DNA of 64,000 bases from Ichthyocystis sparus (GTDB taxonomy: Bacteria > Pseudomonadota > Gammaproteobacteria > Burkholderiales > 2013Ark19i), in the NCBI RefSeq assembly GCF_900078755.1, contig NZ_FKIH01000004.1. The stretch is one strand, 5' to 3'. Positions within the stretch are counted from its first letter, which is position 1. The number at the start of each line of letters is the position of its first letter. The notes beneath the pieces were generated by a model. It was given only the letters and a program-made list of their open reading frames with translations. It searched no databases and had not been told where the DNA came from. The translations under genes were made by a program, and so were the position numbers. Shown here piece by piece: positions 23,818 to 33,237 of the stretch.

Positions 23818-26800
23818 ATGTCGTACGGCTATGCAGAGAAAAAAAGGATAAGGAAGAATTTTGCTAAGAGGGGCACGGTTCTTGAGATTCCCTATCTTCT
23901 GGCTACTCAGCTTCGTTCGTACAAAGATTTTCTACAAGCGGATGTTCCGGCGCAAAATAGGGTTTCCAGAGGGTTGCAGGCTGCTTTCGAGGCTGTTTTT
24001 CCGATTTCGAGCTATTCTGGTTGCGCGCGATTAGAATTTATTTCTTACTCTTTGGGAGAACCAGGGTTTGATGTTTTGGAGTGTCAGCAGAGGGGTTTAA
24101 CCTACTCTTCCTCTCTTCGGGCTAAGGTTCGCTTGGTGTTATTTGACAAAGAATCCAATAGAGAAAAAGTTAGAGAGGTTAAGGAGCAGGAGGTGTACAT
24201 GGGTGAGATTCCGCTCATTACTCGTCACGGTTCCTTTATAATCAACGGCACTGAGAGGGTGGTAGTATCTCAGTTGCATCGTTCTCCTGGTGTGTTTTTT
24301 GAGCATGATAGAGGTAAGACTCACAGTTCCGGTAAGTTGCTTTTCTTCGGCAGGATTATTCCTTATCGTGGGTCTTGGTTGGATTTCGAGTTTGATTCCA
24401 AGGATTATTTGTATTTTCGGGTTGATCGGCGTCGTAAATTGCCTGTGACCGTGTTGCTTAAGGCGATGGGATTTTCAAAGGAAAAAATATTATCAACCTT
24501 TTATTCATTCGATCATTTTCGTATAGAAGGTGGGCAGTACTTTTTAGGCTTGAATTCTGATCAGTTGAAAGGAGAGATAGCTCGTTTCGATATATTTGCA
24601 CCTGATGGTTCTTTGATAGTTGCTAGGGGCAAGCGAATTACCTCGAAACATATTCGTGAAATTGAGTCAGCGGAGCTCTCGGATGTTCCTGTTCCTCTTG
24701 AGTATGTTTTTGGGAAGGTTCTTGCTAAGGATTATTGTGATCCTAATACTGGTGAGATTATATGTCGTGCTAATGACGAGATAAGTGAAGAGACTTTAAG
24801 GGCTCTCTTTGATGCTGAAATTGATGGCTTCGATGTTATATACATTAATGATCTAGATAACGGTGGTTATATTTCTCAGACGTTGCGTATTGATGAGACT
24901 GTGGATGAGCGGACTGCTAAGGTGGCCATTTATAGAATGATGCGACCAGGTGAACCACCTACAGAAGACGCTGTTGAGGCTTTGTTTCGTGCCTTATTTT
25001 ATTCTTCTGATAGGTATGATTTGTCTGTGGTTGGTAGGATGAAGTTTAATAGTCGTTCCTATCCTCCCAATATTGATTCCGGAAGTGCCTCTTGGTTGAA
25101 GTCCTTTTACTCTAATCTTGAGGATGTTCCTAATTCTATGACTTTGACTGACAGTGACATAGTTGCTGTTATTGGCATTTTGGTGGAGTTACGCAATGGT
25201 CGCGGTTCGGTGGATGATATTGACCATCTCGGAAGCCGTAGGGTGCGCTGTGTAGGGGAGTTGGCTGAGAATCAGTTTCGTTCTGGTTTGGTTCGTGTAG
25301 AGAGGGCAATTAAGGAAAGATTAAGTCATGCAGAATCTGAGAATTTGATGCCGCATGATCTGATTAATGCTAAGCCAATAGCTGCGGCTATAAAAGAATT
25401 TTTTGGTTCGTCTCAACTATCACAGTTCATGGATCAGACTAATCCTTTGTCTGAAATTACACATAAGAGGCGAGTTTCTGCTTTGGGTCCAGGTGGGTTG
25501 GTGCGTGAAAGGGCTGGTTTTGAGGTTCGTGATGTTCACCCTACGCACTATGGACGTGTTTGTCCTATCGAGACCCCAGAGGGTCCAAACATTGGTCTCA
25601 TAAACTCCATGGCCCTTTTTGTAAGAACTAATGAGTATGGCTTTTTGGAGACTCCTTATCGTCGTGTTGAAAACAGTCGTGTGACAGATCAGATTGAATA
25701 TCTATCTGCTATAGAGGAATCTGGTTACGTTATAGCACAGGCTAACGCCGTTTTAGATGAAGATGGGCGATTGATTAATGATCTTGTTTCTTGTCGCTAT
25801 CTTGGTGAGTTTAGTTTGATGTCGCCCGATCGTGTTCAGTATATGGATGTTTCTCCGTCTCAGATTGTTTCTGTCGCTGCGGCGTTGATTCCGTTTTTGG
25901 AGCATGATGATGCTAACAGGGCTTTGATGGGTTCAAACATGCAGAGGCAAGCAGTACCGTGTTTACGTCCAGAGAAGCCTCTGGTTGGAACTGGTATTGA
26001 ACGTACTGTGGCTGTTGATTCTGGAACTACTGTTCAGGCTATCCGAGGTGGGGTGGTTGATTTTGTTGATGCTAATCGTGTTGTTGTTAGGGTCAACGAT
26101 GATGAGGCAGCTGATGGTGAGGTTGGTGTTGATATTTACAATCTAATTAAATGTACTCGTTCTAATCAAAATACCAATATTAGCCAGCGCTCTATTGTTG
26201 AGAAGGGTGATGTTGTAAGCAAGGGTGATGTTATTGCTGATGGTGCGTGCACTGATAAGGGTGAGTTAGCGCTGGGGCAAAATATGTTGGTTGCTTTTAT
26301 GCCTTGGAATGGATATAACTTTGAGGATTCAATTCTTATTTCCGAACGTGTTGTTGCCGACAACAGGTTTACTTCCATACATATAGAAGAGTTGTCTGTT
26401 GTTGCTCGTGATACTAAGTTGGGACCTGAGGAAATTACTCGTGATATTTCTAATCTTTCTGAGTCCCAGTTAGGTCGTTTAGATGAGTCAGGTATTGTTT
26501 ATATAGGTGCAGAGGTAGAGGCAGGCGATGTTTTGGTGGGCAAGATAACACCAAAGGGTGAGGTCCAACTTACTCCTGAAGAAAAGTTGCTTCGTGCTAT
26601 TTTTGGAGAGAAGGCTTCTGATGTGAAGGATACTTCTCTTAGGGTGCCTTCTGGTATCTCTGGTACCGTAATCGATGTCCAAATATTTACTAGGGATGGT
26701 GTTGAGAGAGACTTTCGTGCCCAACAAATTATTGACGACAATTTGAAGAAGTATAGGGCCAATTTGTCTGATCAAATGAGAATAGTTGAAAATGATACTT

Positions 26801-27987
26801 TTGATCGTATGTCTCGTGTTTTGATGGGTCAGGCGGTTCATCATGCTCCACATCTCAGCGAAGGTCAGGTTGTTACTGAAGAGTATTTGTCGCGGCTGAA
26901 CCGTCATAATTGGTTTGATATTTCTCTAAAGGATGAAGCTAGTACGGCTAAGCTTGATATTCTTCGTCAATCTTTGGAGCAGAAAAGACATGAATTTGAT
27001 TTGATGTTTGAAGAGAAGCGTAAGAAAATAACCCAGGGCGATGAGTTATCCCCTGGCGTTCAGAAGATGGTTAAAGTTTATGTTGCCATTAAGAGGCGGT
27101 TGCAGTCGGGTGACAAAATGGCGGGGCGCCATGGTAATAAGGGAGTGGTTTCCCGTGTTATTCCTGTGGAAGATATGCCCTATCTTGCTGATGGTACCCC
27201 GGTTGATATGGTTTTGAACCCTCTTGGTGTGCCATCGCGGATGAATATAGGCCAGATCCTGGAGACTCACTTAGGTTGGGCTGCTAAGGGTTTAGGTTCT
27301 CGTGTTTCTGAGATATTGAAAAAAGTACAAGAAGATAAGGATAGGGTTTCTTTATTAAGGGACTATTTGGCTAAGATTTATAATAGCAGTGGTAGAGAAG
27401 AATCTTTGCATGAGCTGGATGATGATGAGGTTCTTGAGTTGGCTACCAATCTAGTGGATGGTGTTCCTTTTGCTACTACGGTGTTTGATGGTGCTACCGA
27501 GGACGAGATTCGTTCGATGTTAGAGCTTGCGTATCCGGATCATTTGTGTGATGGATCTATGGGCTTTACATCTTTTAGGACACAGGTTGCTCTTTACGAT
27601 GGTCGTACGGGTGAGAAGTTTATTCGTCCGGTGACTGTTGGCTATATGTATATGCTGAAGTTGCATCATTTGGTTGATGATAAGATGCATGCTCGGTCTA
27701 CGGGTCCGTATTCCTTAGTTACTCAGCAACCATTGGGTGGAAAGGCGCAGTTTGGTGGCCAGCGCTTAGGTGAGATGGAAGTGTGGGCTCTTGAAGCTTA
27801 TGGTGCAGCTTATACCTTGCAGGAGATGTTGACGGTTAAGTCAGATGATGTTTCTGGCCGGACTAAGGTTTACGAGAACATTGTCAAGGGTGATCATAAG
27901 GTAGATGCTGGTATGCCCGAGTCTTTTAATGTCCTGGTTAAGGAGATTAGGTCTTTGGCTATAGACGTTGAGCTTGAAACTTCTTAA
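23818..27987 (+). CDS. rpoB: DNA-directed RNA polymerase subunit beta
   Basis: This is the 1389-residue catalytic subunit. The rifampicin region is SSQLSQFMDQTNPLSEITHKRR, with the usual Asp, His, Ser and Leu positions unchanged, so a wild-type rifampicin site is predicted. Further signatures are GPGGLVRERAGFEVRDVHPTHYGRVCPIETPEGPNIGLI and SGDKMAGRHGNKGVVS. The C-terminus has GGKAQFGGQRLGEMEVWALEAYGAAYTLQEMLTVKSDD. ATG 23818 follows GGGAGGGG. It is about 45 residues longer than E. coli RpoB. Confidence 0.99.
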   Translation: MSYGYAEKKRIRKNFAKRGTVLEIPYLLATQLRSYKDFLQADVPAQNRVSRGLQAAFEAVFPISSYSGCARLEFISYSLGEPGFDVLECQQRGLTYSSSLRAKVRLVLFDKESNREKVREVKEQEVYMGEIPLITRHGSFIINGTERVVVSQLHRSPGVFFEHDRGKTHSSGKLLFFGRIIPYRGSWLDFEFDSKDYLYFRVDRRRKLPVTVLLKAMGFSKEKILSTFYSFDHFRIEGGQYFLGLNSDQLKGEIARFDIFAPDGSLIVARGKRITSKHIREIESAELSDVPVPLEYVFGKVLAKDYCDPNTGEIICRANDEISEETLRALFDAEIDGFDVIYINDLDNGGYISQTLRIDETVDERTAKVAIYRMMRPGEPPTEDAVEALFRALFYSSDRYDLSVVGRMKFNSRSYPPNIDSGSASWLKSFYSNLEDVPNSMTLTDSDIVAVIGILVELRNGRGSVDDIDHLGSRRVRCVGELAENQFRSGLVRVERAIKERLSHAESENLMPHDLINAKPIAAAIKEFFGSSQLSQFMDQTNPLSEITHKRRVSALGPGGLVRERAGFEVRDVHPTHYGRVCPIETPEGPNIGLINSMALFVRTNEYGFLETPYRRVENSRVTDQIEYLSAIEESGYVIAQANAVLDEDGRLINDLVSCRYLGEFSLMSPDRVQYMDVSPSQIVSVAAALIPFLEHDDANRALMGSNMQRQAVPCLRPEKPLVGTGIERTVAVDSGTTVQAIRGGVVDFVDANRVVVRVNDDEAADGEVGVDIYNLIKCTRSNQNTNISQRSIVEKGDVVSKGDVIADGACTDKGELALGQNMLVAFMPWNGYNFEDSILISERVVADNRFTSIHIEELSVVARDTKLGPEEITRDISNLSESQLGRLDESGIVYIGAEVEAGDVLVGKITPKGEVQLTPEEKLLRAIFGEKASDVKDTSLRVPSGISGTVIDVQIFTRDGVERDFRAQQIIDDNLKKYRANLSDQMRIVENDTFDRMSRVLMGQAVHHAPHLSEGQVVTEEYLSRLNRHNWFDISLKDEASTAKLDILRQSLEQKRHEFDLMFEEKRKKITQGDELSPGVQKMVKVYVAIKRRLQSGDKMAGRHGNKGVVSRVIPVEDMPYLADGTPVDMVLNPLGVPSRMNIGQILETHLGWAAKGLGSRVSEILKKVQEDKDRVSLLRDYLAKIYNSSGREESLHELDDDEVLELATNLVDGVPFATTVFDGATEDEIRSMLELAYPDHLCDGSMGFTSFRTQVALYDGRTGEKFIRPVTVGYMYMLKLHHLVDDKMHARSTGPYSLVTQQPLGGKAQFGGQRLGEMEVWALEAYGAAYTLQEMLTVKSDDVSGRTKVYENIVKGDHKVDAGMPESFNVLVKEIRSLAIDVELETS

Positions 27988-28029
27988 TTTGGTTTCCGGT
28001 AGGTTTGATATTTGGCGAGAGAGAACTCG

Positions 28030-31000
28030 ATGAAGGCGTTGCTTGATTTGTTTAAGCAGGTGGGGCATGGCGAAGAATTTGATGCTATATCCATAAGTTT
28101 GGCATCCCCCGATAAGATTCGTTCTTGGTCTTATGGTGAAGTCAAGAAGCCGGAGACCATAAATTATCGCACTCTTAAACCAGAGCGGGATGGTTTGTTT
28201 TGTGCGAAGATTTTTGGTCCCGTAAAAGATTACGAATGCTTGTGTGGAAAGTACAAACGTCTCAAGCATCGTGGCGTTATATGCGAGAAGTGTGGGGTAG
28301 AGGTTACTCTTTCTAAAGTTCGCCGTGAGCGTATGGGTCATATCGAGCTGGTTTCTCCTGCTGCGCATATTTGGTTTCTAAAGTCGCTTCCGTCGCGTAT
28401 GGGTATGGTGTTGGATATACCGCTTCGCGATATTGAGAGAGTTTTGTACTTCGAGGCCTTTGTTGTTGTTGATCCCGGCATGACTCCTTTGACCAAAGGT
28501 CAGTTGCTTACTGACGATGATTATATGGCTAAGGTGGAAGAGTATGGTGATGATTTTGTGGCGCTTATGGGCGCTGAGGCTGTTCGTGATTTGCTGAAGA
28601 GTTTGGATTTGCCTCGTGAGATTCAAGCTCTTCGTAAATCTTTGGAAGAAACTTCCTCTGAAGCAAGGATAAAGAAGATTGCGAAACGCTTGAAGTTGCT
28701 TGAGGCGTTTGATTCTTCTTCTTCTCGTCCTGAGTGGATGGTTTTGGAAGTGTTACCAGTTTTATCTCCAGAGTTGCGTCCCTTAGTTCCTCTTGACGGA
28801 GGAAGGTTTGCTACATCTGATCTGAATGATCTATATAGAAGGGTGATTAATCGTAACAACCGGTTGCGTAGGCTTTTGGAGCTGAGGGCCCCAGACATTA
28901 TAGTTCGCAACGAGAAGCGAATGTTGCAGGAAGCGGTTGACTCTTTGCTTGATAATGGCCGTCGTGGCAAGGCCATGACTGGCGCGAATAAGAGACCTTT
29001 GAAATCATTTTCTGATGTTATCAAGGGTAAAAGTGGTCGTTTTAGGCAAAACCTACTAGGTAAGCGAGTAGATTATTCTGGTAGATCAGTTATTGTAGTT
29101 GGTCCTCAGTTGAAGCTTCATCAGTGTGGTTTGCCTAAGAAAATGGCTTTGGAATTGTTTAAGCCATTTATTTTTCAGAAGCTTGAGGTTATGGGTTTGG
29201 CAACTACCATAAAGCAAGCTAAAAAAATGGTGGATAATGAAGAGGCTATAGTTTGGGACATATTAGAGGGGGTTATTCGTGAGCATCCCGTTCTACTTAA
29301 TCGTGCCCCGACCCTTCATAGGTTAGGTATTCAAGCATTTGAACCCATTCTTGTAGAAGGCAAGGCTATTCAGTTGCATCCTCTGGTGTGTGTTGCCTTC
29401 AATGCCGATTTTGATGGTGACCAAATGGCGGTGCATATTCCTTTGTCTCTTGAAGCTCAAATGGAAGCTAGGACGTTGATGTTTGCTTCCAATAACATTT
29501 TGTCTCCAGCTAATGGTGACCCCATCATAGTTCCCTCGCAGGATATTGTTCTGGGCTTATATTACATCACCAGAGAGAACAAGTCTGCCAAGGGAACTGG
29601 CATGTTTTTTTCCGATTTGTCGGAATTGAAGCGAGCTTACGATGTGGGTGTTGTAGATGTTAATGCGCGTGTTACTGTTCGTTTGGAAGGGAAATTTTTC
29701 GTAGACGGAAAAGTGTCTAGTGTATCTTCCAGGTATGATACCGTGGTCGGTTGTGCTCTCGTTTCTGAGACTTTGCCTGTTGGGCTACCATTTTCAATGG
29801 TTAATCGTACTCTAAACAAGAAGGAAATTTCTAAACTTATTAATTCTTCTTTTAGGCGCTGTGGCCTTGGGGAGACTGTTATTTTTGTTGATAAGTTGAT
29901 GCGTTTGGGTTTTTATCATGCCATGAGGTCTGGTGTATCAATTTCAGTGTATGACATGTTGGTTCCACATCAGAAAGACGATTTTGTTCATGAAGCAGAG
30001 AATGCGGTTAAAGAGATACAGAATCAGTACAGCTCTGGTTTAGTAACGGAAGGTGAGCGTTACAATAAGGTAGTTGATATTTGGGGTCGTACTGGTGATC
30101 TTGTTGCCAAAGCAATGATGGACCGGTTGTCTGTTGAGAAGGTTACGTTAGAAGATGGTTCTGTTACGGAGCAAGAATCGTTCAACTCTATCTATATGAT
30201 GGCTGATTCTGGTGCAAGGGGCTCTGCTGCTCAGATTAAGCAATTGGCCGGTATGCGTGGTCTTATGGCTAAGCCTGATGGTTCTATCATTGAGACGCCG
30301 ATTACTTCTAACTTTCGTGAAGGCTTGAATGTCTTGCAGTACTTTATTTCTACCCATGGTGCGCGTAAAGGTTTGGCAGATACGGCTCTTAAGACTGCTA
30401 ATTCCGGATATTTGACTCGTAGACTTGTTGATGTAACGCAGGATTTAGTTGTAACTCAGAACGACTGCGGTACATCTAACGGTGTTTGGGTTAAGGATTT
30501 GATAGAAGGTGGTGAGGTTGTTGAGTCCCTTAGAGAGAGAATATTGGGTAGGGTTGCTGCTCAGGATATCGTTCACTTAGATACTAAAGAGGTATTGTTT
30601 CATGCAGGTGTGTTGTTGGGAGAAGATGAGGTTGATCGCATCGAGGCTGTTGGTGTTGATGAGGTTAAGGTTCGTACTCCTCTTACGTGTGTAACTAGAT
30701 ATGGGTTGTGTGCTAAGTGTTACGGTCGTGATTTGGCTAGGGGGCATTTAATCAATGTTGGTGAGGCTGTGGGTGTTATTGCTGCTCAGTCTATTGGTGA
30801 GCCTGGTACTCAGTTGACGATGAGAACGTTTCACATAGGTGGTGCAGCGTCTCGTGCTGCTGTTTCTTCTAGTGTAGAGGTTAAGTTTCCTGGGGTTGTG
30901 CGCTTTTCTTCTTCTATGCGCTATGTGACTAATATGCGAGGGGAGAAGATTGTTATTACTCGTTCAGGTGAGGTAACCATTGTTGATGTGGCTACCAGTC

Positions 31001-32271
31001 GTGAACGGGAACGACACAAAATGCCGTACGGTGCTGTATTGCGTTTCGGTGATGGTGAGCAAGTTTCTGTTGGGGATGTGTTGGCTACTTGGGAGCCGCA
31101 CACTAGGCCTATTATTTCTGAGTTTGCTGGTATTGTTCGTTTTGAGAATGTTGAAGAGGGAGTTACTGTTGCTCGTCAGGTTGATGATGTCACTGGTTTG
31201 TCTACTCTTGTTGTTGTTGATAACAAGCGTCGTTCTGGATCATCTAAAGCTCTTAAGCCTCAGGTTAAGCTCTTTAGTGAATCTGGTGAAGAGATTAAGA
31301 TTCCTGGTACTGAGCACGTGGTTACCATTAGTTTTCAGGTTGGTTCGGTAATTACAGTCAAGGATGGTCAGTTTGTTGATGTTGGTGAGGTTCTAGCTCG
31401 CATACCATTGGAGACTTCGAAAACAAGGGATATTACGGGTGGTCTGCCTAGAGTTGCAGAATTGTTTGAGGCTCGTGCACCAAAGGATAGTGGTATCTTG
31501 GCGGAGGTTACTGGTACGGTATCTTTTGGTAAGGATACCAAGGGCAAGCAGAGGTTGGTCATTACTGATTTGGAGGGAAATAGTAGAGAGTTTCTTATTC
31601 CGAAAGATCGTCAGGTATTGGTTCACGATGGTCAGATTGTTAATAAGGGTGAACCTGTTGTTGATGGTCCTTCCAATCCGCATGATGTGTTGCGTTTACT
31701 AGGTGTTGAGGCTCTCTCTCGTTATATTGTTAACGAAGTGCAGGATGTGTATCGTTTGCAAGGTGTGCGCATAAATGATAAGCACATAGAGGTGATAGTG
31801 CGTCAGATGCTTCGTAGGGTTCATATTTCTGATCCAGGTGATACTAAGTTCATACTGGGTGAACACGTGGAGTATTCCGAAGTTTTGGATGAGAATGAGA
31901 AGGTTGAGAAACAGTCTAAGCGACCTGCTTCTTTTAACTACATGCTACTTGGAATTACTAAGGCTTCTTTGTCAACTGATTCGTTTGTGTCTGCTGCTTC
32001 GTTCCAGGAGACTACTCGTGTTTTGACTGAAGCCGCTATTATGGGCAAGCGCGACGAGCTTAGAGGACTTAAGGAGAACGTAATTGTTGGTAGATTAATT
32101 CCTGCAGGTACTGGTTTAGCCTACCATAGGGATAGAAAATCTTCTACCTATGCCATGATACCAAGTCGTGATGATTCTAGTGATGCGGTGAGTGATGATG
32201 TCCCCTGTGATCAGCTTCCTGTTTCTGGCGATGTAGCAGGTGTTGTTTTGGGGCCTGCTCTATCTAGCTAG
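28030..32271 (+). CDS. rpoC: DNA-directed RNA polymerase subunit beta'
   Basis: This 1413-residue subunit has the N-terminal zinc site (CLCGKYKRLKHRGVICEKCG), the catalytic Mg site NADFDGDQMAVH, and the second zinc cluster (NDCG and CVTRYGLCAKCYGRDL). The trigger-loop region is MADSGARGSAAQIKQLAGMRGLM. ATG 28030 (MKALLDLFKQV) matches betaproteobacterial RpoC; TTG 28012 would add six residues. It lies 42 bp after rpoB and forms the core enzyme with it. Confidence 0.99.
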   Translation: MKALLDLFKQVGHGEEFDAISISLASPDKIRSWSYGEVKKPETINYRTLKPERDGLFCAKIFGPVKDYECLCGKYKRLKHRGVICEKCGVEVTLSKVRRERMGHIELVSPAAHIWFLKSLPSRMGMVLDIPLRDIERVLYFEAFVVVDPGMTPLTKGQLLTDDDYMAKVEEYGDDFVALMGAEAVRDLLKSLDLPREIQALRKSLEETSSEARIKKIAKRLKLLEAFDSSSSRPEWMVLEVLPVLSPELRPLVPLDGGRFATSDLNDLYRRVINRNNRLRRLLELRAPDIIVRNEKRMLQEAVDSLLDNGRRGKAMTGANKRPLKSFSDVIKGKSGRFRQNLLGKRVDYSGRSVIVVGPQLKLHQCGLPKKMALELFKPFIFQKLEVMGLATTIKQAKKMVDNEEAIVWDILEGVIREHPVLLNRAPTLHRLGIQAFEPILVEGKAIQLHPLVCVAFNADFDGDQMAVHIPLSLEAQMEARTLMFASNNILSPANGDPIIVPSQDIVLGLYYITRENKSAKGTGMFFSDLSELKRAYDVGVVDVNARVTVRLEGKFFVDGKVSSVSSRYDTVVGCALVSETLPVGLPFSMVNRTLNKKEISKLINSSFRRCGLGETVIFVDKLMRLGFYHAMRSGVSISVYDMLVPHQKDDFVHEAENAVKEIQNQYSSGLVTEGERYNKVVDIWGRTGDLVAKAMMDRLSVEKVTLEDGSVTEQESFNSIYMMADSGARGSAAQIKQLAGMRGLMAKPDGSIIETPITSNFREGLNVLQYFISTHGARKGLADTALKTANSGYLTRRLVDVTQDLVVTQNDCGTSNGVWVKDLIEGGEVVESLRERILGRVAAQDIVHLDTKEVLFHAGVLLGEDEVDRIEAVGVDEVKVRTPLTCVTRYGLCAKCYGRDLARGHLINVGEAVGVIAAQSIGEPGTQLTMRTFHIGGAASRAAVSSSVEVKFPGVVRFSSSMRYVTNMRGEKIVITRSGEVTIVDVATSRERERHKMPYGAVLRFGDGEQVSVGDVLATWEPHTRPIISEFAGIVRFENVEEGVTVARQVDDVTGLSTLVVVDNKRRSGSSKALKPQVKLFSESGEEIKIPGTEHVVTISFQVGSVITVKDGQFVDVGEVLARIPLETSKTRDITGGLPRVAELFEARAPKDSGILAEVTGTVSFGKDTKGKQRLVITDLEGNSREFLIPKDRQVLVHDGQIVNKGEPVVDGPSNPHDVLRLLGVEALSRYIVNEVQDVYRLQGVRINDKHIEVIVRQMLRRVHISDPGDTKFILGEHVEYSEVLDENEKVEKQSKRPASFNYMLLGITKASLSTDSFVSAASFQETTRVLTEAAIMGKRDELRGLKENVIVGRLIPAGTGLAYHRDRKSSTYAMIPSRDDSSDAVSDDVPCDQLPVSGDVAGVVLGPALSS

Positions 32272-32324
32272 TTTTTTTAAGTTATTAGAGAATGTGATGA
32301 TTGTAATTTTTATTGGACAAGAGT

Positions 32325-32699
32325 ATGCCAACGATTAATCAGTTAGTGCGTATGGGGAGGTCTGTTCCCCGGCTGAAAAGTAAGGTTCCAGCTTTGGAGA
32401 ATTGTCCCCAAAGGAGGGGGGTTTGTACCCGTGTCTATACTACTACTCCGAAGAAGCCTAACTCTGCTCTGCGTAAGGTTTGTAAAGTGAGACTTACAAA
32501 TGGGTACGAAGTTATTTCATACATAGGTGGTGAGGGACATAATTTGCAGGAACACTCTGTTGTTTTGATTCGGGGTGGTCGTGTTAAGGATCTTCCCGGT
32601 GTTAGATACCACACGGTGCGGGGTTCTTTTGATACGCAGGGTGTTAAGGATAGAAGGAAGGCGCGTTCCAAGTATGGTGCGAAGATGCCCAAGAAATAG
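32325..32699 (+). CDS. rpsL: 30S ribosomal protein S12
   Basis: This 124-residue decoding-centre protein has TTTPKKPNSALRKV and GGRVKDLPGVRYHTVRG, with the lysines linked to streptomycin resistance in their wild-type state. ATG 32325 is the family start; the frame is open for 12 bp more. It begins the str block rpsL-rpsG-fusA-tuf. Confidence 0.98.
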   Translation: MPTINQLVRMGRSVPRLKSKVPALENCPQRRGVCTRVYTTTPKKPNSALRKVCKVRLTNGYEVISYIGGEGHNLQEHSVVLIRGGRVKDLPGVRYHTVRGSFDTQGVKDRRKARSKYGAKMPKK

Positions 32700-32737
32700 T
32701 TGTTGTCTGAGAGTGCTTTGTTTAAGGGGAAGTTTTT

Positions 32738-33208
32738 ATGCCGCGTCGTAGGGAGGTTCCGGTTCGTGAGATCATGCCTGATCCGAAGTTTAGTTCGGTT
32801 GAGGTGTCGAAGTTTGTGAATGTGTTGATGACCCGTGGTAAGAAGTCCGTGGCGGAGAGAATTGTTTATGGTGCTTTTGGCATCATAGAGGGCCGTTTTG
32901 GTAAGGTTCCTTTGGATATTTTTTCATCTGCCGTTTCCAATGTGAAGCCGGTTGTTGAAGTTAAGTCTCGTCGTGTTGGTGGAGCTAACTATCAAGTTCC
33001 TGTTGAAGTTTGCTCTTCGCGTCGTACTGCTTTATCTATGCGTTGGTTGAAGGAGGCTGCTCAAAAACGTTCTGAGAAATCCATGGTGCTTCGTTTGGCT
33101 CAAGAATTGTTGGAAGCTTCTGAAGGTCGAGGTGCTGCTGTGAAAAAGCGTGATGAAGTTCATCGTATGGCGGAGGCTAATAAGGCATTTTCCCATTACC
33201 GTTTCTAG
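32738..33208 (+). CDS. rpsG: 30S ribosomal protein S7
   Basis: The 156-residue head protein starts MPRRREVPVREIMPDPKF and contains VKSRRVGGANYQVPVEV and RRTALSMRWL. In E. coli S7 represses its own operon. An AAGGGGAAG ribosome-binding site is upstream. The spacing to fusA is 29 bp. Confidence 0.98.
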   Translation: MPRRREVPVREIMPDPKFSSVEVSKFVNVLMTRGKKSVAERIVYGAFGIIEGRFGKVPLDIFSSAVSNVKPVVEVKSRRVGGANYQVPVEVCSSRRTALSMRWLKEAAQKRSEKSMVLRLAQELLEASEGRGAAVKKRDEVHRMAEANKAFSHYRF

Positions 33209-33237
33209 TTTATGCAAGTTAAGTTTGGAGATTTTTT